64,000 nucleotides of DNA from Streptomyces sp. 3214.6 (lineage in GTDB: Bacteria; Actinomycetota; Actinomycetes; Streptomycetales; Streptomycetaceae), in NCBI RefSeq assembly GCF_900129855.1, contig NZ_LT670819.1:9300001-9364000 (forward strand), read 5' to 3'. The position numbers and the translations under genes were made by a program. Of this stretch, positions 8,862 through 17,302 are shown one piece after another. The first letter of the stretch is position 1. Each line of letters starts with the position of its first letter. The notes below the pieces were generated by a model, which worked only from the letters and a program-made list of their open reading frames with translations, was not told where the DNA came from and did not search any database.

Positions 8862-9845
8862 ATGACCGGAGACGTCGCGGAACCGGTGCCTCAGATGGTT
8901 CTGTCCCCGCTGACCAGTGCGGCGATCTTTCTCGTCGTGACGATCGACAGCGGCGGCGAGGCCACCGTCCGTGAGCTGCTGTCGGACATCGGCTCGCTGG
9001 AACGGGCCGTGGGATTCCGTGCCCAGCCCGACGGCAGATTGAGTTGCGTCACCGGCATCGGTTCGCACGCCTGGGACCGCCTGTTCTCCGGGACGCGTCC
9101 TGCCCGACTCCATCCCTTCCGGGAAGTGAACGGCCCGGTGCACCGAGCCGTCGCCACCCCGGGCGACCTGCTCTTCCACATCCGCGCCTCCCGTCTGGAC
9201 CTGTGCTTCGCGCTTGCCACGGAGATCATGAGCCGACTGCGCCAGGCAGTGACAGTCCAGGACGAGGTGCACGGCTTCAAGTACTTCGACGAACGCGACC
9301 TGCTCGGCTTCGTCGACGGAACGGAGAATCCGACGGGTCCCGCGGCGCACGCGGCGGTAGTCGTCGGCGACGAGGATCCGTCCTTCTCGGGCGGGAGTTA
9401 CGTCGTCGTGCAGAAGTACCTGCACGATCTCGACGCGTGGGAGGAACTGTCCGTCGAGGCGCAGGAGAGAGCAATTGGCCGGCGAAAGCTGTCCGACGTG
9501 GAGCTCGCCGACAACGTCAAACCTGCGGATTCACACGTCGCCCTCACCAGCCTCACCGACGCGGACGGCAAAGAACTCGAGATCCTGCGCGACAACATGC
9601 CCTTCGGCGCCGTGGGCCGTGCGGAGTTCGGCACGTATTTCATCGGTTACGCCCGCACCCCCGAGGTGACGGAGACGATGCTGGAGCGAATGTTCCTGGG
9701 CACGGAGTCGGCGCCGCACGACCGCATCCTGGACTTCTCCGTCCCGGTGACAGGCTCCATGTTCTTCGCGCCGGCTGCGGACTTCCTGGAGGACCTTCCC
9801 GAGCCGCCGACTGCTGGGACTTCCTCCGTCATTCCATCGGAGTGA
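8862..9845 (+). CDS. DyP-type haem peroxidase
   Basis: A 327-residue dye-decolorising peroxidase. The GxxDG signature reads GFVDGTENP (about residues 149-157, distal Asp152). The proximal haem ligand is probably His225 in DSHVALTSL. ATG 8862 is chosen for GAAGGGA upstream; a frame start at 8817 overlaps the preceding stop. No Tat or Sec signal is visible, so it would act in the cytoplasm or an encapsulated compartment. No encapsulin gene is in the window. It reduces H2O2 while oxidising bulky substrates. It is probably in one transcript with the unknown gene upstream and the VOC gene 34 bases downstream. Confidence 0.88.
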   Translation: MTGDVAEPVPQMVLSPLTSAAIFLVVTIDSGGEATVRELLSDIGSLERAVGFRAQPDGRLSCVTGIGSHAWDRLFSGTRPARLHPFREVNGPVHRAVATPGDLLFHIRASRLDLCFALATEIMSRLRQAVTVQDEVHGFKYFDERDLLGFVDGTENPTGPAAHAAVVVGDEDPSFSGGSYVVVQKYLHDLDAWEELSVEAQERAIGRRKLSDVELADNVKPADSHVALTSLTDADGKELEILRDNMPFGAVGRAEFGTYFIGYARTPEVTETMLERMFLGTESAPHDRILDFSVPVTGSMFFAPAADFLEDLPEPPTAGTSSVIPSE

Positions 9846-9879
9846 GCCGTCCGACACCGTTTCTCCGTCCGTGAAAGTG

Positions 9880-10317
9880 ATGACGACAGTGGATTTCAAG
9901 CTGGAAGTTGTGGTTCTGCCCGTCTCCGACGTCGACCGGGCCAGAGCGTTCTACGAGGCGGTGGGGTTCCGCCTGGATGCCGATCACGTCACCGATGACA
10001 CCTACCGGGTGGTGCACATGACTCCCCCCGGCTCGCCTTGCTCGATTCTCTTCGGCGTCGGGGTCACCACTGCCGTACCCGGTTCGGCGCAGGGGCTCCA
10101 CCTCGTCGTCTCCGACATCGTGAAGGCCCACGAAGAGCTCCTCGGCAGGGGTGTGGAGATGGGCGGGATCTTCCACGACACGAGCGAGATATTTCACCGC
10201 TGCACGGATGAAAGGCGGATCAGCGGCCCTGATCCGCAACGTCGCAGCTATTGCTCGTATGCGGCATTCAGCGACCCGGACGGCAACGGATGGGTGCTTC
10301 AGGAGGCAACGAACTGA
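9880..10317 (+). CDS. VOC (glyoxalase/bleomycin-resistance fold) protein
   Basis: About 145 residues with two beta-alpha-beta3 modules typical of the vicinal oxygen chelate superfamily (KLEVVVLPVSDVDRARAFYE at the start; AAFSDPDGNGWVLQE at the end). The terminal Glu is a usual metal ligand. Whether it is an isomerase, dioxygenase or resistance protein is unknown. ATG 9880 is preferred over GTG 9871, which lacks a ribosome site. It follows the DyP gene by 34 bases and is followed by a hairpin terminator. Confidence 0.78.
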   Translation: MTTVDFKLEVVVLPVSDVDRARAFYEAVGFRLDADHVTDDTYRVVHMTPPGSPCSILFGVGVTTAVPGSAQGLHLVVSDIVKAHEELLGRGVEMGGIFHDTSEIFHRCTDERRISGPDPQRRSYCSYAAFSDPDGNGWVLQEATN

Positions 10318-10356
10318 ATCCAGCCGTTCTGTTCGTGGGGCCGGCTGTCCGAGACC

Positions 10357-10386
10357 GAGCAGGCGGGTTTCGACCCGCGCCTGCTC
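10357..10386 (+). terminator. Hairpin terminator after VOC gene
   Basis: GAGCAGG...CGGGT (10357-10368) pairs with ACCCG...CCTGCTC (10373-10386) around a TTCG tetraloop with a small bulge. It lies 40 bases after the VOC stop. Confidence 0.6.
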
Positions 10387-10537
10387 AGGTGCTCGGCGAT
10401 CCAGTTCGGCTCGGCAACGTCCGGGTGCGCATCCCCTCATGGGCGCCGGTCGGTAACGAAAGCGGGCGGACCCGTCAGCTCGCATGCCGTGCCACGACGA
10501 TCCGGGACGGCACGGCTCCGTCTGTCTGCTCGGTCCG

Positions 10538-10879
10538 TCAGTGGTGGCGCGTCGCCGAGTGACCGGGGCCGGCGTCGTCTGTGTCGCCCGAGCGAGGCGC
10601 GCGGTCATCGGACCCGGACGTCGTGTGGCGCAGCCGCCGGAGGGTCTCGGAGATCGACTCTATGCGTGCGTCCACCGTGTGGATGGCCTCTCGGAGCTGG
10701 CTCAGCCGCCCCTCGAGCAGGGCGGCCTCCGCCGCCAGTGACGCGGTGGCGGCGGCGGGATCGGCTTGCCGGTCGGTCCCTCGGAGCATCTTCCCGTCCT
10801 CCCTCGGTTCGTGCTGGAGCTCTGTCGGCGGGCTTACAGCGATCGCCCGAGTGCGTCGACTGACCTGGGTCCCTGCCAT
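10538..10879 (-). CDS. Small coiled-coil protein, family copy 2
   Basis: A 113-residue protein of unknown function, homologous to copy 1 over ASLAAEAALLEGRLSQLREAI and VDARIESISETLRRLRH, a predicted amphipathic coiled coil. ATG 10879 has a very strong AGGAGGAGG site; a second in-frame ATG at 10789 also has GGGAGGA. The N-terminal MAGTQV...ELQHE segment resembles the out-of-frame leader of copy 1, so here leader and coiled coil are fused in one frame. It lies behind an exact ECF41-type promoter. A sigma-factor-associated partner protein is one idea, but nothing proves it. Confidence 0.65.
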   Translation of the reverse strand: MAGTQVSRRTRAIAVSPPTELQHEPREDGKMLRGTDRQADPAAATASLAAEAALLEGRLSQLREAIHTVDARIESISETLRRLRHTTSGSDDRAPRSGDTDDAGPGHSATRHH

Positions 10880-10940
10880 GTTGCCTCCTCCTCGCTGCGG
10901 GGCTCGCGTGGATGCCACCGCAAGCTGCTGACACCCGATT

Positions 10941-10967
10941 GACCGGGCAGCGGGAGGAGCTGTGACA
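10941..10967 (-). promoter_or_regulatory. ECF41-type promoter (exact)
   Basis: On the minus strand TGTCACA (10967-10961), N16, GGTC (10944-10941), about 60 bases before the ATG of coiled-coil copy 2. Confidence 0.75.
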
Positions 10968-10980
10968 GCTGTCAGCCATC

Positions 10981-11007
10981 GGCCGCGTCCCTACGAAGGA
11001 CGCGGCC
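10981..11007 (-). terminator. Hairpin terminator of the secreted cupin gene
   Basis: GGCCGCGTCC (10981-10990) and GGACGCGGCC (10998-11007) form a perfect 10-bp stem, starting 19 bases past the cupin stop. Confidence 0.65.
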
Positions 11008-11025
11008 GTAGTGCGGCGCGTTGGG

Positions 11026-11460
11026 CTACTGGAACGTGCAGCCGGGGTTGGGGGCGTCCTCGGCGAACGGGGCGCCGTGCGGCAGCACGTAGAGGACTTC
11101 GAGGACGACCTCCGTAGTGCCGCGGTTCTGGCCCAGGTGCACATGGTCCGCGCCCGACGGTTCCTTCAGGGAGCTGCCCTTGTCGTATACGCCGTCGGAT
11201 GCGCACGTGGCATCGAAGTGACTCAGCGTTCCCTGCTTGACATACGCGTACAGGGTGCCGTCGTGGTAGTGCCAGCCCGTTCCCTGGCCGGGCGGAATGG
11301 TGACCTGGCGAAGGATGTAGTCCCGATCTCCGATGGTCTTCTGGGCAAGGACCTTGCCGGTTACGCCGGGACCTCCGGGAGTCGCCTGGGCGACCGCGGA
11401 GGTGAGGGAAAGCGCGGTGCACGCTGCACCGACAGCTGCTGCACGCAGCATATTGCGCAT
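11026..11460 (-). CDS. Secreted cupin-domain protein
   Basis: A 144-residue protein with a Sec signal peptide (MRNMLRAAAVGAACTALS..., likely cleavage after the AVAQA/ATP region, about residue 27). It is followed by a single cupin barrel with the metal-binding motif GTGWHYHDGTLYAYV and a later DHVHLGQN histidine. It probably binds a divalent metal outside the cell; enzymatic activity is unknown. ATG 11460 is the start of the signal peptide and follows AAAGG; the longer frame to 11550 would bury the signal. An inverted repeat lies 60 bases upstream (11521-11538). Confidence 0.75.
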   Translation of the reverse strand: MRNMLRAAAVGAACTALSLTSAVAQATPGGPGVTGKVLAQKTIGDRDYILRQVTIPPGQGTGWHYHDGTLYAYVKQGTLSHFDATCASDGVYDKGSSLKEPSGADHVHLGQNRGTTEVVLEVLYVLPHGAPFAEDAPNPGCTFQ

Positions 11461-11520
11461 GATGATGCCTTTCGGGGCGCGAGGATGTGGTGACCGCCCA
11501 GGGGGGAGGTCACTTGGGAG

Positions 11521-11538
11521 TGTGTTGGACAGAACACA
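11521..11538. promoter_or_regulatory. Inverted repeat, possible operator
   Basis: TGTGTT-N6-AACACA, a perfect 6-6-6 inverted repeat upstream of the secreted cupin. The centre spacing suits a dimeric regulator. No ECF41-type -10 is present here. Confidence 0.35.
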
Positions 11539-11578
11539 CTGTGATGCCACTAAGTGTGAAGTCGTGCGGCGGCACAGT

Positions 11579-12784
11579 TCAGGGCGCGTGGGCTTCGCGA
11601 TGGGCTACGACGAGGGACGCACCGATCAGAAGCGACGCGATGACGCCGGTGCACAGTACGGCGATCGTCGTGAAGGTGGTGGCGAGGACGGCGAGTGCCG
11701 CGACCGGGGGAAGGACGTTGGCCTTGGTGGGCAGTTGCACGGTCCGCCGGTGCAGCAGCCACACGCAGGCGATGAAGACGGCGACGGGCACCGTGTACGT
11801 GGCCGCGGCCTGGACGTCGGTGAGAGTGCCATGGTCGGTGAGATGGGCGACGTTGACGGCTAGTCCTGCCCCTACGGCCGCTGCTGCGGCGAACACCGCG
11901 TAGTGCCCGTAGCCCCACAGCATGGCCGTGGTCTGGGTTTTGAGGCGACGCGGTGCGTCCTGGGCGAAGTACAGCCACCACAGGGCGAAGACGGTCAGGA
12001 TGCCACCCAGTGCGATGAGCAGGACGGAGCCGACTTCCGCATGGGTGCCCAGGGCGGTGCGGACGGCAAGGGCAGCCGCGGTGATGGACTCTCCGAGCAC
12101 AATCAGGGTGAACAGACCGTAGCGCTCGGCTATGTGGTGCGGGTGCCATGTGGTGCCCACGGCACGTTCGGCCCAGACCGGCACCGCGAGTTCACCGGCT
12201 GCGAGGACGGCGAACGAGGCGATACCGCCGTCGTGGGGCAGGGCCAGGCGGACCAGCCAGCCGATCTCCAGGACTGAGATGCCCAGGGCGTACCGCAGTG
12301 CCGACCGCCGGCGTTCCTGGTCCGTGTACGCGGCGCGCAGCCACTGGCTGACCATGGCGAGCCGCATGAGGACATAGCCCCACGTGATGATCCGGAAGTC
12401 CTCGTGCTCCAGGGCCTTCGTGGCCCCTGCGGCCATGACCAGGGCTCCGGTGATCTGGACCAGGGTGAGGAGGCGATACGGCACGTCGTCCGTGTCGTAG
12501 GCGGAGGCGAACCAGGTGAAGTTCATCCAGGCCCACCAGATCGCGAAGAACACGAGTGCGTAACCGAGGAGGCCGTGACCAGCACGGCCCGAAGTGATCT
12601 CGTGCTCGAACGCCGAGGCCGCCTGGGCGACGGCGGCGACGAAACACAGGTCGAAGAACAACTCCAGCGCGGTGGCGGTGCGGTGTTCCTCACCGGCATG
12701 GCGGGCGAGCATCGGCCGGTGCCAGGCACTGGAGGGCGGCGAGGACACAGGAACTGTCACCCTCGACGACCTCACCGCCTTCAC
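11579..12784 (-). CDS. LtrA-family (low temperature requirement) membrane protein
   Basis: A 401-residue polytopic membrane protein with about ten or more hydrophobic segments. It has the family landmarks ELFFDLCFVAAVAQ near residue 45 and HHIAERYGLFTLIVLGES in the middle. LtrA proteins are widespread in actinomycetes, but their biochemical role is not settled. GTG 12784 overlaps the YceI stop as GTGA, so it is translationally coupled to YceI. Confidence 0.85.
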   Translation of the reverse strand: MKAVRSSRVTVPVSSPPSSAWHRPMLARHAGEEHRTATALELFFDLCFVAAVAQAASAFEHEITSGRAGHGLLGYALVFFAIWWAWMNFTWFASAYDTDDVPYRLLTLVQITGALVMAAGATKALEHEDFRIITWGYVLMRLAMVSQWLRAAYTDQERRRSALRYALGISVLEIGWLVRLALPHDGGIASFAVLAAGELAVPVWAERAVGTTWHPHHIAERYGLFTLIVLGESITAAALAVRTALGTHAEVGSVLLIALGGILTVFALWWLYFAQDAPRRLKTQTTAMLWGYGHYAVFAAAAAVGAGLAVNVAHLTDHGTLTDVQAAATYTVPVAVFIACVWLLHRRTVQLPTKANVLPPVAALAVLATTFTTIAVLCTGVIASLLIGASLVVAHREAHAP

Positions 12785-13380
12785 GCCGCCGCGTCCTGAT
12801 CGATCCGTACCGCCGAGATGTCCAGGGCCAGAGTCACCTTGTCACTGACGAGCACGCCTCCTGCCTGCAGAGTCGTGTTCCAGGTGAGCCCCCAGTCCGA
12901 ACGTCGCAGGGTGGCCGTACCCTCGAAGCCGACCCGGTGCTGTCCGTCGACGCCGACGCCGACGCCGCCGTAGACGAGATCGATGTCCAGCGGCAGCTCG
13001 ACGTCCTTGATGCGCAAGCCGCCGGTGAGACGGAACTCGTCGTCGCCGCGCTGGACGATTCCCGTGGAGCGGAAGGCCATCAGGGGAAACGTCGCGGAGT
13101 CGAAGAACTCGGGTCCTCTCAGGTGCGCGTCGCGTTCCTGGATCCCCGTGTCGATGCTGTCGGTCTGGACACTCATGTACGCCGTCGACCGGGAGGGGTC
13201 GGAGCCGTTCAGCAGGAGGAGGCCCTCGAAACGGTCGAACCTGCCGCGAATGTTGGAGATCATGGCGTGCCGGACGGAGAATCCGACCGTCGTGTGGGCC
13301 GGATCGATGGTGTAGGCACCGGTGACTGCCGCGTAAGTGCCGGATCCGGGAGAAGTGGTTCGGTCGCGTCCTGTGAGCAT
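12781..13380 (-). CDS. YceI-family lipid/isoprenoid-binding protein
   Basis: A 199-residue protein with the YceI lipocalin-like fold: YTIDPAHTTVGFSVRHAMISN near the start, then FPLMAFRSTGI and LRIKDVELPLDIDL. Family members bind polyisoprenoids or amide lipids. No signal peptide is visible, so this is the cytoplasmic actinomycete type. ATG 13380 follows GAAAG. The GTGA overlap with LtrA makes a two-gene operon; the gap to the flavoprotein upstream is 81 bases, so read-through from it is possible. Confidence 0.88.
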   Translation of the reverse strand: MLTGRDRTTSPGSGTYAAVTGAYTIDPAHTTVGFSVRHAMISNIRGRFDRFEGLLLLNGSDPSRSTAYMSVQTDSIDTGIQERDAHLRGPEFFDSATFPLMAFRSTGIVQRGDDEFRLTGGLRIKDVELPLDIDLVYGGVGVGVDGQHRVGFEGTATLRRSDWGLTWNTTLQAGGVLVSDKVTLALDISAVRIDQDAAA

Positions 13381-13461
13381 GGTGAATGGCTTTCTTTACG
13401 GTTACTGCGGTGACAAGGCGCGCGCGTCTGGGGCGGAAGCCGCGTGGTCTCCCGCTGTGCG

Positions 13462-15195
13462 TTACTCGACGAGCTTTCCGTCGGTGGAGACGTCCTCCAT
13501 GAGTGAGGTGATCTCCTTCGGGATGGAGGGGATGCTTTCGTGGGTGATTCCCGTGGTCGGGGACCACACGAGGTTGACGCGGAGAGCGGGATCCATGCCG
13601 GGGTAGTCGCTGCGGTTGTGGCAGCCGCGGGTCTCCCGGCGTTCAAGTGCCGCTTCGAGGGTGGCGCGGGCAGCCAGAGCGGCCGATTTGAGGTCGAAGG
13701 CATGCGCGAGGTCCTGGAACCCGGCGATGTCGGGGTGGACGCCGACGTTCTCCATACGCTTCTCGATGGTGTCCAGTTCCGCCAGACCGGTGCGCAGGCC
13801 CTCCTCGTCGCGGACGACGCCCGCGTGTTCGGTCATGGTGTTGCGGATGGCGCGCTGCAGGGCGCGGACGTTCTCGGGTCCGTCGGCGGCGAGGAGTTCG
13901 TCGACCTCGCCACGGGCCTGGGCGATGGCTGCCGCGGACCGGGGCTGGGCGGTGAGTGACTCGGAGTAGGCGGCAGCGGCCTGGCCCGTGATGCGGCCGT
14001 AGACGAGGAGCTCGATGAGGCTGTTGCCGCCGAGGCGGTTGGCACCGTGCAGGCCGCTCGACGCCTCGCCGATGGCGTACAGGCCGCGGACGTCCGTGCT
14101 GTGGTCCTCGGGACGGACCCAGACGCCGCCCATCGAGTAGTGAGCCGTGGGGGCGACCTCGATGGGGTCGCGAGTGATGTCGAGCATCTGGAGGTCCAGA
14201 AGCGTCTGGTAGACCCGGGGCAGTCGATTCATGATCGTCTGCCGAGGCAGGTGGGAGACGTCGAGCCACACGCCGCCGTTGGGGGTGCCACGCCCCTCCT
14301 TGATCTCGGTGTAGGAGGCGAGGGCCACGCGGTCGCGCGTGGACAGTTCCATGCGCTGCGGGTCGTAGCGGGTCATGAATCGCTCGCCGAGGGCGTTGCG
14401 CAGGATGCCGCCCTCACCGCGGGCGGCCTCGCTGACGAGGGTGCCCGCGGCGTTCTCCGGCTCGATGATTCCGGACGGGTGGAACTGGACCAACTCGGGG
14501 TCGCGCAGCCGGGCACCGGCCTCGACGGCCAGGCGGAAGGAGTCGCCGGTGTTTTCGTCACGGCGCGAAGAGGTGCGTCGCCAGATGCGGGTGTGGCCAC
14601 CGGCCGCAAGGATCACGGCGTCGGCGTGGATGAGGTGACGCTGTCCGTTGGTGAGGTCGAAGCCGTAAGCACCGAAGACTGCACCGTCGTGCACGAGGAG
14701 GCGGGTGATGTAGACGCTGTCGAGCATGGGTATGTTCAACTGGCTCGCGCGCCGGACGAGGGTGCGCTGGATCTCCAGGCCCGTGTAGTCGCCGGCGAAG
14801 GCGGTGCGCCGGAACTTGTGCGCGCCGAAGAAGCGCTGCGAGATACGGCCGTCCTCCTCCCTGGCGAAGGCCATGCCGTAGCGCTCCAGGTCGTCGATGC
14901 CCAGGGCGGCGCCCTGGGTGACGATCTCGGCGGTGCGGGGATCGCCGAGCAGGTAGCTCTCCTTGAGAGTGTCGGCGGCGTGCTGCTGCCAGCTGTCCTC
15001 GGGGTCCATCGTGGCCAGGGCCGCGTTGATCCCACCGGCGGCCAGGGATGTGTGGGTGTCCTCTTTGGGGCGTTTGCCGACGGCCATGACATCGACACCG
15101 GCCTCGGCCAGCTCGATCGACGCCCTGAGGCCGGCCCCGCCGGTACCGATCACCAGCACCATGGTGGAAAGACGTTGTTCGGTGATAGCCACGAT
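13462..15195 (-). CDS. Orphan fumarate reductase/succinate dehydrogenase-type flavoprotein, copy A
   Basis: A 577-residue FAD enzyme. The Rossmann GTGGAG lies near residue 16, and a His at HTSLAAGG matches the covalent-FAD His of SdhA/FrdA. Substrate-site motifs QFHPSGI, GERFMTRY, STRDRVALA (catalytic Arg) and AHYSMGGVWV are all present. No iron-sulphur or membrane subunit gene is nearby, so it is either a soluble fumarate reductase, an L-aspartate oxidase-like enzyme, or works with a distant partner. GTG 15195, with GGGAG upstream, aligns exactly with the start of copy B. An ECF41-type promoter lies directly upstream. Close paralogues are at 53407-55137 (intact) and 16383-17228 (broken). Confidence 0.82.
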   Translation of the reverse strand: MVAITEQRLSTMVLVIGTGGAGLRASIELAEAGVDVMAVGKRPKEDTHTSLAAGGINAALATMDPEDSWQQHAADTLKESYLLGDPRTAEIVTQGAALGIDDLERYGMAFAREEDGRISQRFFGAHKFRRTAFAGDYTGLEIQRTLVRRASQLNIPMLDSVYITRLLVHDGAVFGAYGFDLTNGQRHLIHADAVILAAGGHTRIWRRTSSRRDENTGDSFRLAVEAGARLRDPELVQFHPSGIIEPENAAGTLVSEAARGEGGILRNALGERFMTRYDPQRMELSTRDRVALASYTEIKEGRGTPNGGVWLDVSHLPRQTIMNRLPRVYQTLLDLQMLDITRDPIEVAPTAHYSMGGVWVRPEDHSTDVRGLYAIGEASSGLHGANRLGGNSLIELLVYGRITGQAAAAYSESLTAQPRSAAAIAQARGEVDELLAADGPENVRALQRAIRNTMTEHAGVVRDEEGLRTGLAELDTIEKRMENVGVHPDIAGFQDLAHAFDLKSAALAARATLEAALERRETRGCHNRSDYPGMDPALRVNLVWSPTTGITHESIPSIPKEITSLMEDVSTDGKLVE

Positions 15196-15227
15196 TGCTC
15201 CCATCGCTCCGGGTGGTCACTGACTAG

Positions 15228-15254
15228 GACCAGGTCCGGCGGTGGTTTGTGACA
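15228..15254 (-). promoter_or_regulatory. ECF41-type promoter (exact)
   Basis: On the minus strand TGTCACA (15254-15248), N16, GGTC (15231-15228), about 30 bases before the GTG of flavoprotein A. Confidence 0.8.
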
Positions 15255-15370
15255 CCGCGAACGCAGCCTCAGCGCTCGACACGCGGTTACTCAGGCGTGC
15301 GAAAGGCGTGCGAGGACGGTGAGCGCACGTTGGGGAAGCAGAGGGCTGAGCGACGCCTCGTTGGTCATCG

Positions 15371-16009
15371 TCAGCAGGGCAGAGAGACGGCGTCCGGTGT
15401 CAGAAGAGCCTCCAGGGACGCGATGTCCCCGGTACGCGCCGCCGAGACGAAGGTGTCGAGTAGCTGCCGGTGCTCGGCCGCGTCCACGGTCTCCTGGTGG
15501 TCGGCCGACAGGTGCTTACGGGCCCGGCTCACGATTTTGCGCACGTTGACGACGGTGAACCCGAGTATCTCCGCGATATCGGCGTAGGCGTAGTCGAATG
15601 CCTCACGCAGCACGTAGGCGGCCCGCTCGGTCGGATTCAGCTTGCCCAGCACGAGGAGCAGGGCCAGTTCGAGGGCCTCTGCCCGCTGCGCGCCCGCCTC
15701 CGGGTCGTTGCTCGTGTCTATGGGCTCGGGTAGCCATGGGCCGATGTAGGTCTCACGCCGCACGCGGGCGGATTGGGCCACGTTGATGGCCAGCCGGGTG
15801 GTTGCCTTGGACAGGAACGCTATGGGATTCTCCACCGCCGAACGGTCTGTCTTCTGCCAGCGCAGCCACACCTCCTGGACCACGTCCTCGGACTCCACCG
15901 CGCTTCCCAGCAAGCGGTAGGCGATACCGAAAAGACGTGGACGGAGCTCCACGAAGACAGAAACGGCCTCGTCCATCGTGCTCGTAGTGGAGGGCCTGTC
16001 AAGATGCAT
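15371..16009 (-). CDS. ECF41-type sigma factor with truncated C-terminal extension
   Basis: A 212-residue sigma factor. Sigma2 contains AYRLLGSAVESEDVVQEVWLRW. The linker carries WLPEP (residues 92-96), a hallmark of ECF41. Sigma4 follows (ERAAYVLREAFDYAYADIAEIL). Only about 35 residues of the usual SnoaL-like regulatory domain remain (LLDTFVSAARTGDIASLEALL), ending before the DGGGK and NPDKL motifs. In ECF41 the C-terminal extension modulates activity, so this protein may be constitutively active or need another control. ATG 16009 begins the conserved part. No ECF41-type promoter precedes it: CGTCACA at 16078-16072 lacks a -10. Confidence 0.85.
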   Translation of the reverse strand: MHLDRPSTTSTMDEAVSVFVELRPRLFGIAYRLLGSAVESEDVVQEVWLRWQKTDRSAVENPIAFLSKATTRLAINVAQSARVRRETYIGPWLPEPIDTSNDPEAGAQRAEALELALLLVLGKLNPTERAAYVLREAFDYAYADIAEILGFTVVNVRKIVSRARKHLSADHQETVDAAEHRQLLDTFVSAARTGDIASLEALLTPDAVSLPC

Positions 16010-16382
16010 GTTCCTCTGTCTCCGTTCCTCTCAGGACCCGTGCTGTCGATGGCGCACTCGTTGGTTCACCGTGTGACGGTCCGGCCCGTAGGCGCCTGGA
16101 CACGGTTGCTTTGGCTGCACGCGCACAGGGGAGGGGCCGGCCGCCACAGAGTCCGGTGTCACCACAAGGCGGGCACCAGGTCGATCGCGTCTTCTCTTCG
16201 ACCGGGCACACCCTCATTCCGTTACAGGTCTGCCATGGTCGTTGTCTCCGGCGAGCATCACACTGTCACTTTCGACAGAGTGGTCACACTGTGGCGATGC
16301 TCTTAGGCCCTGTTGCGAAAGTGCTGGTCGCGGCTCGAAGGCGTGATGAGCCAACCGGGACAAGTGTCTGAGCCGATCAGCC
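16010..16382. other. Gap with a possible insertion-sequence end
   Basis: No convincing gene. At 16305-16321 the string GGCCCTGTTGCGAAAGT resembles the terminal repeats of some insertion sequences, and downstream sequence to about 16540 is unrelated to the flavoprotein it joins. No transposase is readable. Confidence 0.3.
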
Positions 16383-17228
16383 ATGATTAGGGCTGGAAAG
16401 CGTCGGCTGGGGGGAGGAGTGCGGTTGAGCAGGACTGTGCCAGTGATCTCCGGTGAAGCGATGTTCTGGGCCTATGACGTGGCGCTCGGGGTTCTCTTTA
16501 TCGAGGCGGCGCGCGTTGGTGCGGAGATGCCGGCGGATCGGTACCTGGACCTGCAGATGCTCGACATCACCCGCGAGCCGATCGAGATCGCGCCCACCGC
16601 GCACTACTCGATGGGCGGGGTGTGGGTGCGCCCGGAGGACCACAGCACGGACGTCCGCGGCCTGTACGCCATCGGCGAGGCGTCGAGCGGCCTGCACGGC
16701 GCCAACCGCCTCGGCGGCAACAGCCTCATCGAACTGCTTGTCTTCGGCCGCCTCACCGGCCGGGCGGCGGCCGCCTATTCAGAGTCCCTGACCGCGCAGC
16801 CGCGGTCGGCGTCGGCCATCGCGGAGGCCCGGGAGGAGGTCGACGATCTCCTCGCCGCCGACGGGCCGGAGAACGTTCGTGCTCTGCAACGCGCCATCCG
16901 CAACACCATGACCGAGCACGCGGGCGTCGTCCGCGATGAAGACGGCCTGCGCGCGGGACTGGCGGATCGCCGTCAGGACCTCGCGCACGCTTTCGACCTC
17001 AAGTCCGCCGCGCTGGCGGCCCGGGCCACCCTCGAAGCGGCACTGGAGCGCCGGGAGACCCGCGGCTGCCACAACCGCAGCGACTATCCCGACATGGATC
17101 CTGCTCTGCAGGTCGACCTCGTGTGGTCCCCGACGACGGGCGTCACCCGCGAGAGCGTTCCGGCCGTCCCCGAAGAGATTTCCGCCCTGATGGAGGAAGT
17201 CTCGACCACGGGCAAACTCGTCGAATAA
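16383..17228 (+). pseudogene. Truncated flavoprotein, broken third copy
   Basis: From about 16540 the translation (YLDLQMLDITREPIEIAPT... to STTGKLVE) is closely similar to the C-terminal 40% of flavoprotein A. The FAD domain and the catalytic Arg are missing. About 18 residues are also deleted between GLRAGLA and DLAHAFD. The first 50 residues of the open frame come from foreign sequence. It is inactive, but evidently a recent casualty, since identity to copy A is high. Its stop lies immediately before the promoter at 17233. Confidence 0.8.
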
Positions 17229-17232
17229 GAGG

Positions 17233-17259
17233 TGTCACAAACAGAACCGGTGGCCGGTC
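17233..17259 (+). promoter_or_regulatory. ECF41-type promoter (exact)
   Basis: TGTCACA (17233-17239), N16, GGTC (17256-17259), about 40 bases before the NmrA-family ATG. Confidence 0.8.
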
Positions 17260-17302
17260 TCTACTGGTAGAGGCATCAGGGAAACTCGAAAGGAATTCCG
17301 TC

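Noticed and set aside
14047..15252. 401-codon plus-strand frame opposite flavoprotein A
   Set aside because: Antisense shadow of a high-GC gene; no domain, and the opposite strand has clear family motifs.
16072..16078. CGTCACA (minus) before the sigma factor at 15371-16009 as an autoregulatory promoter
   Set aside because: The -10 position reads GCGC; no acceptable GTC at N15-N18.
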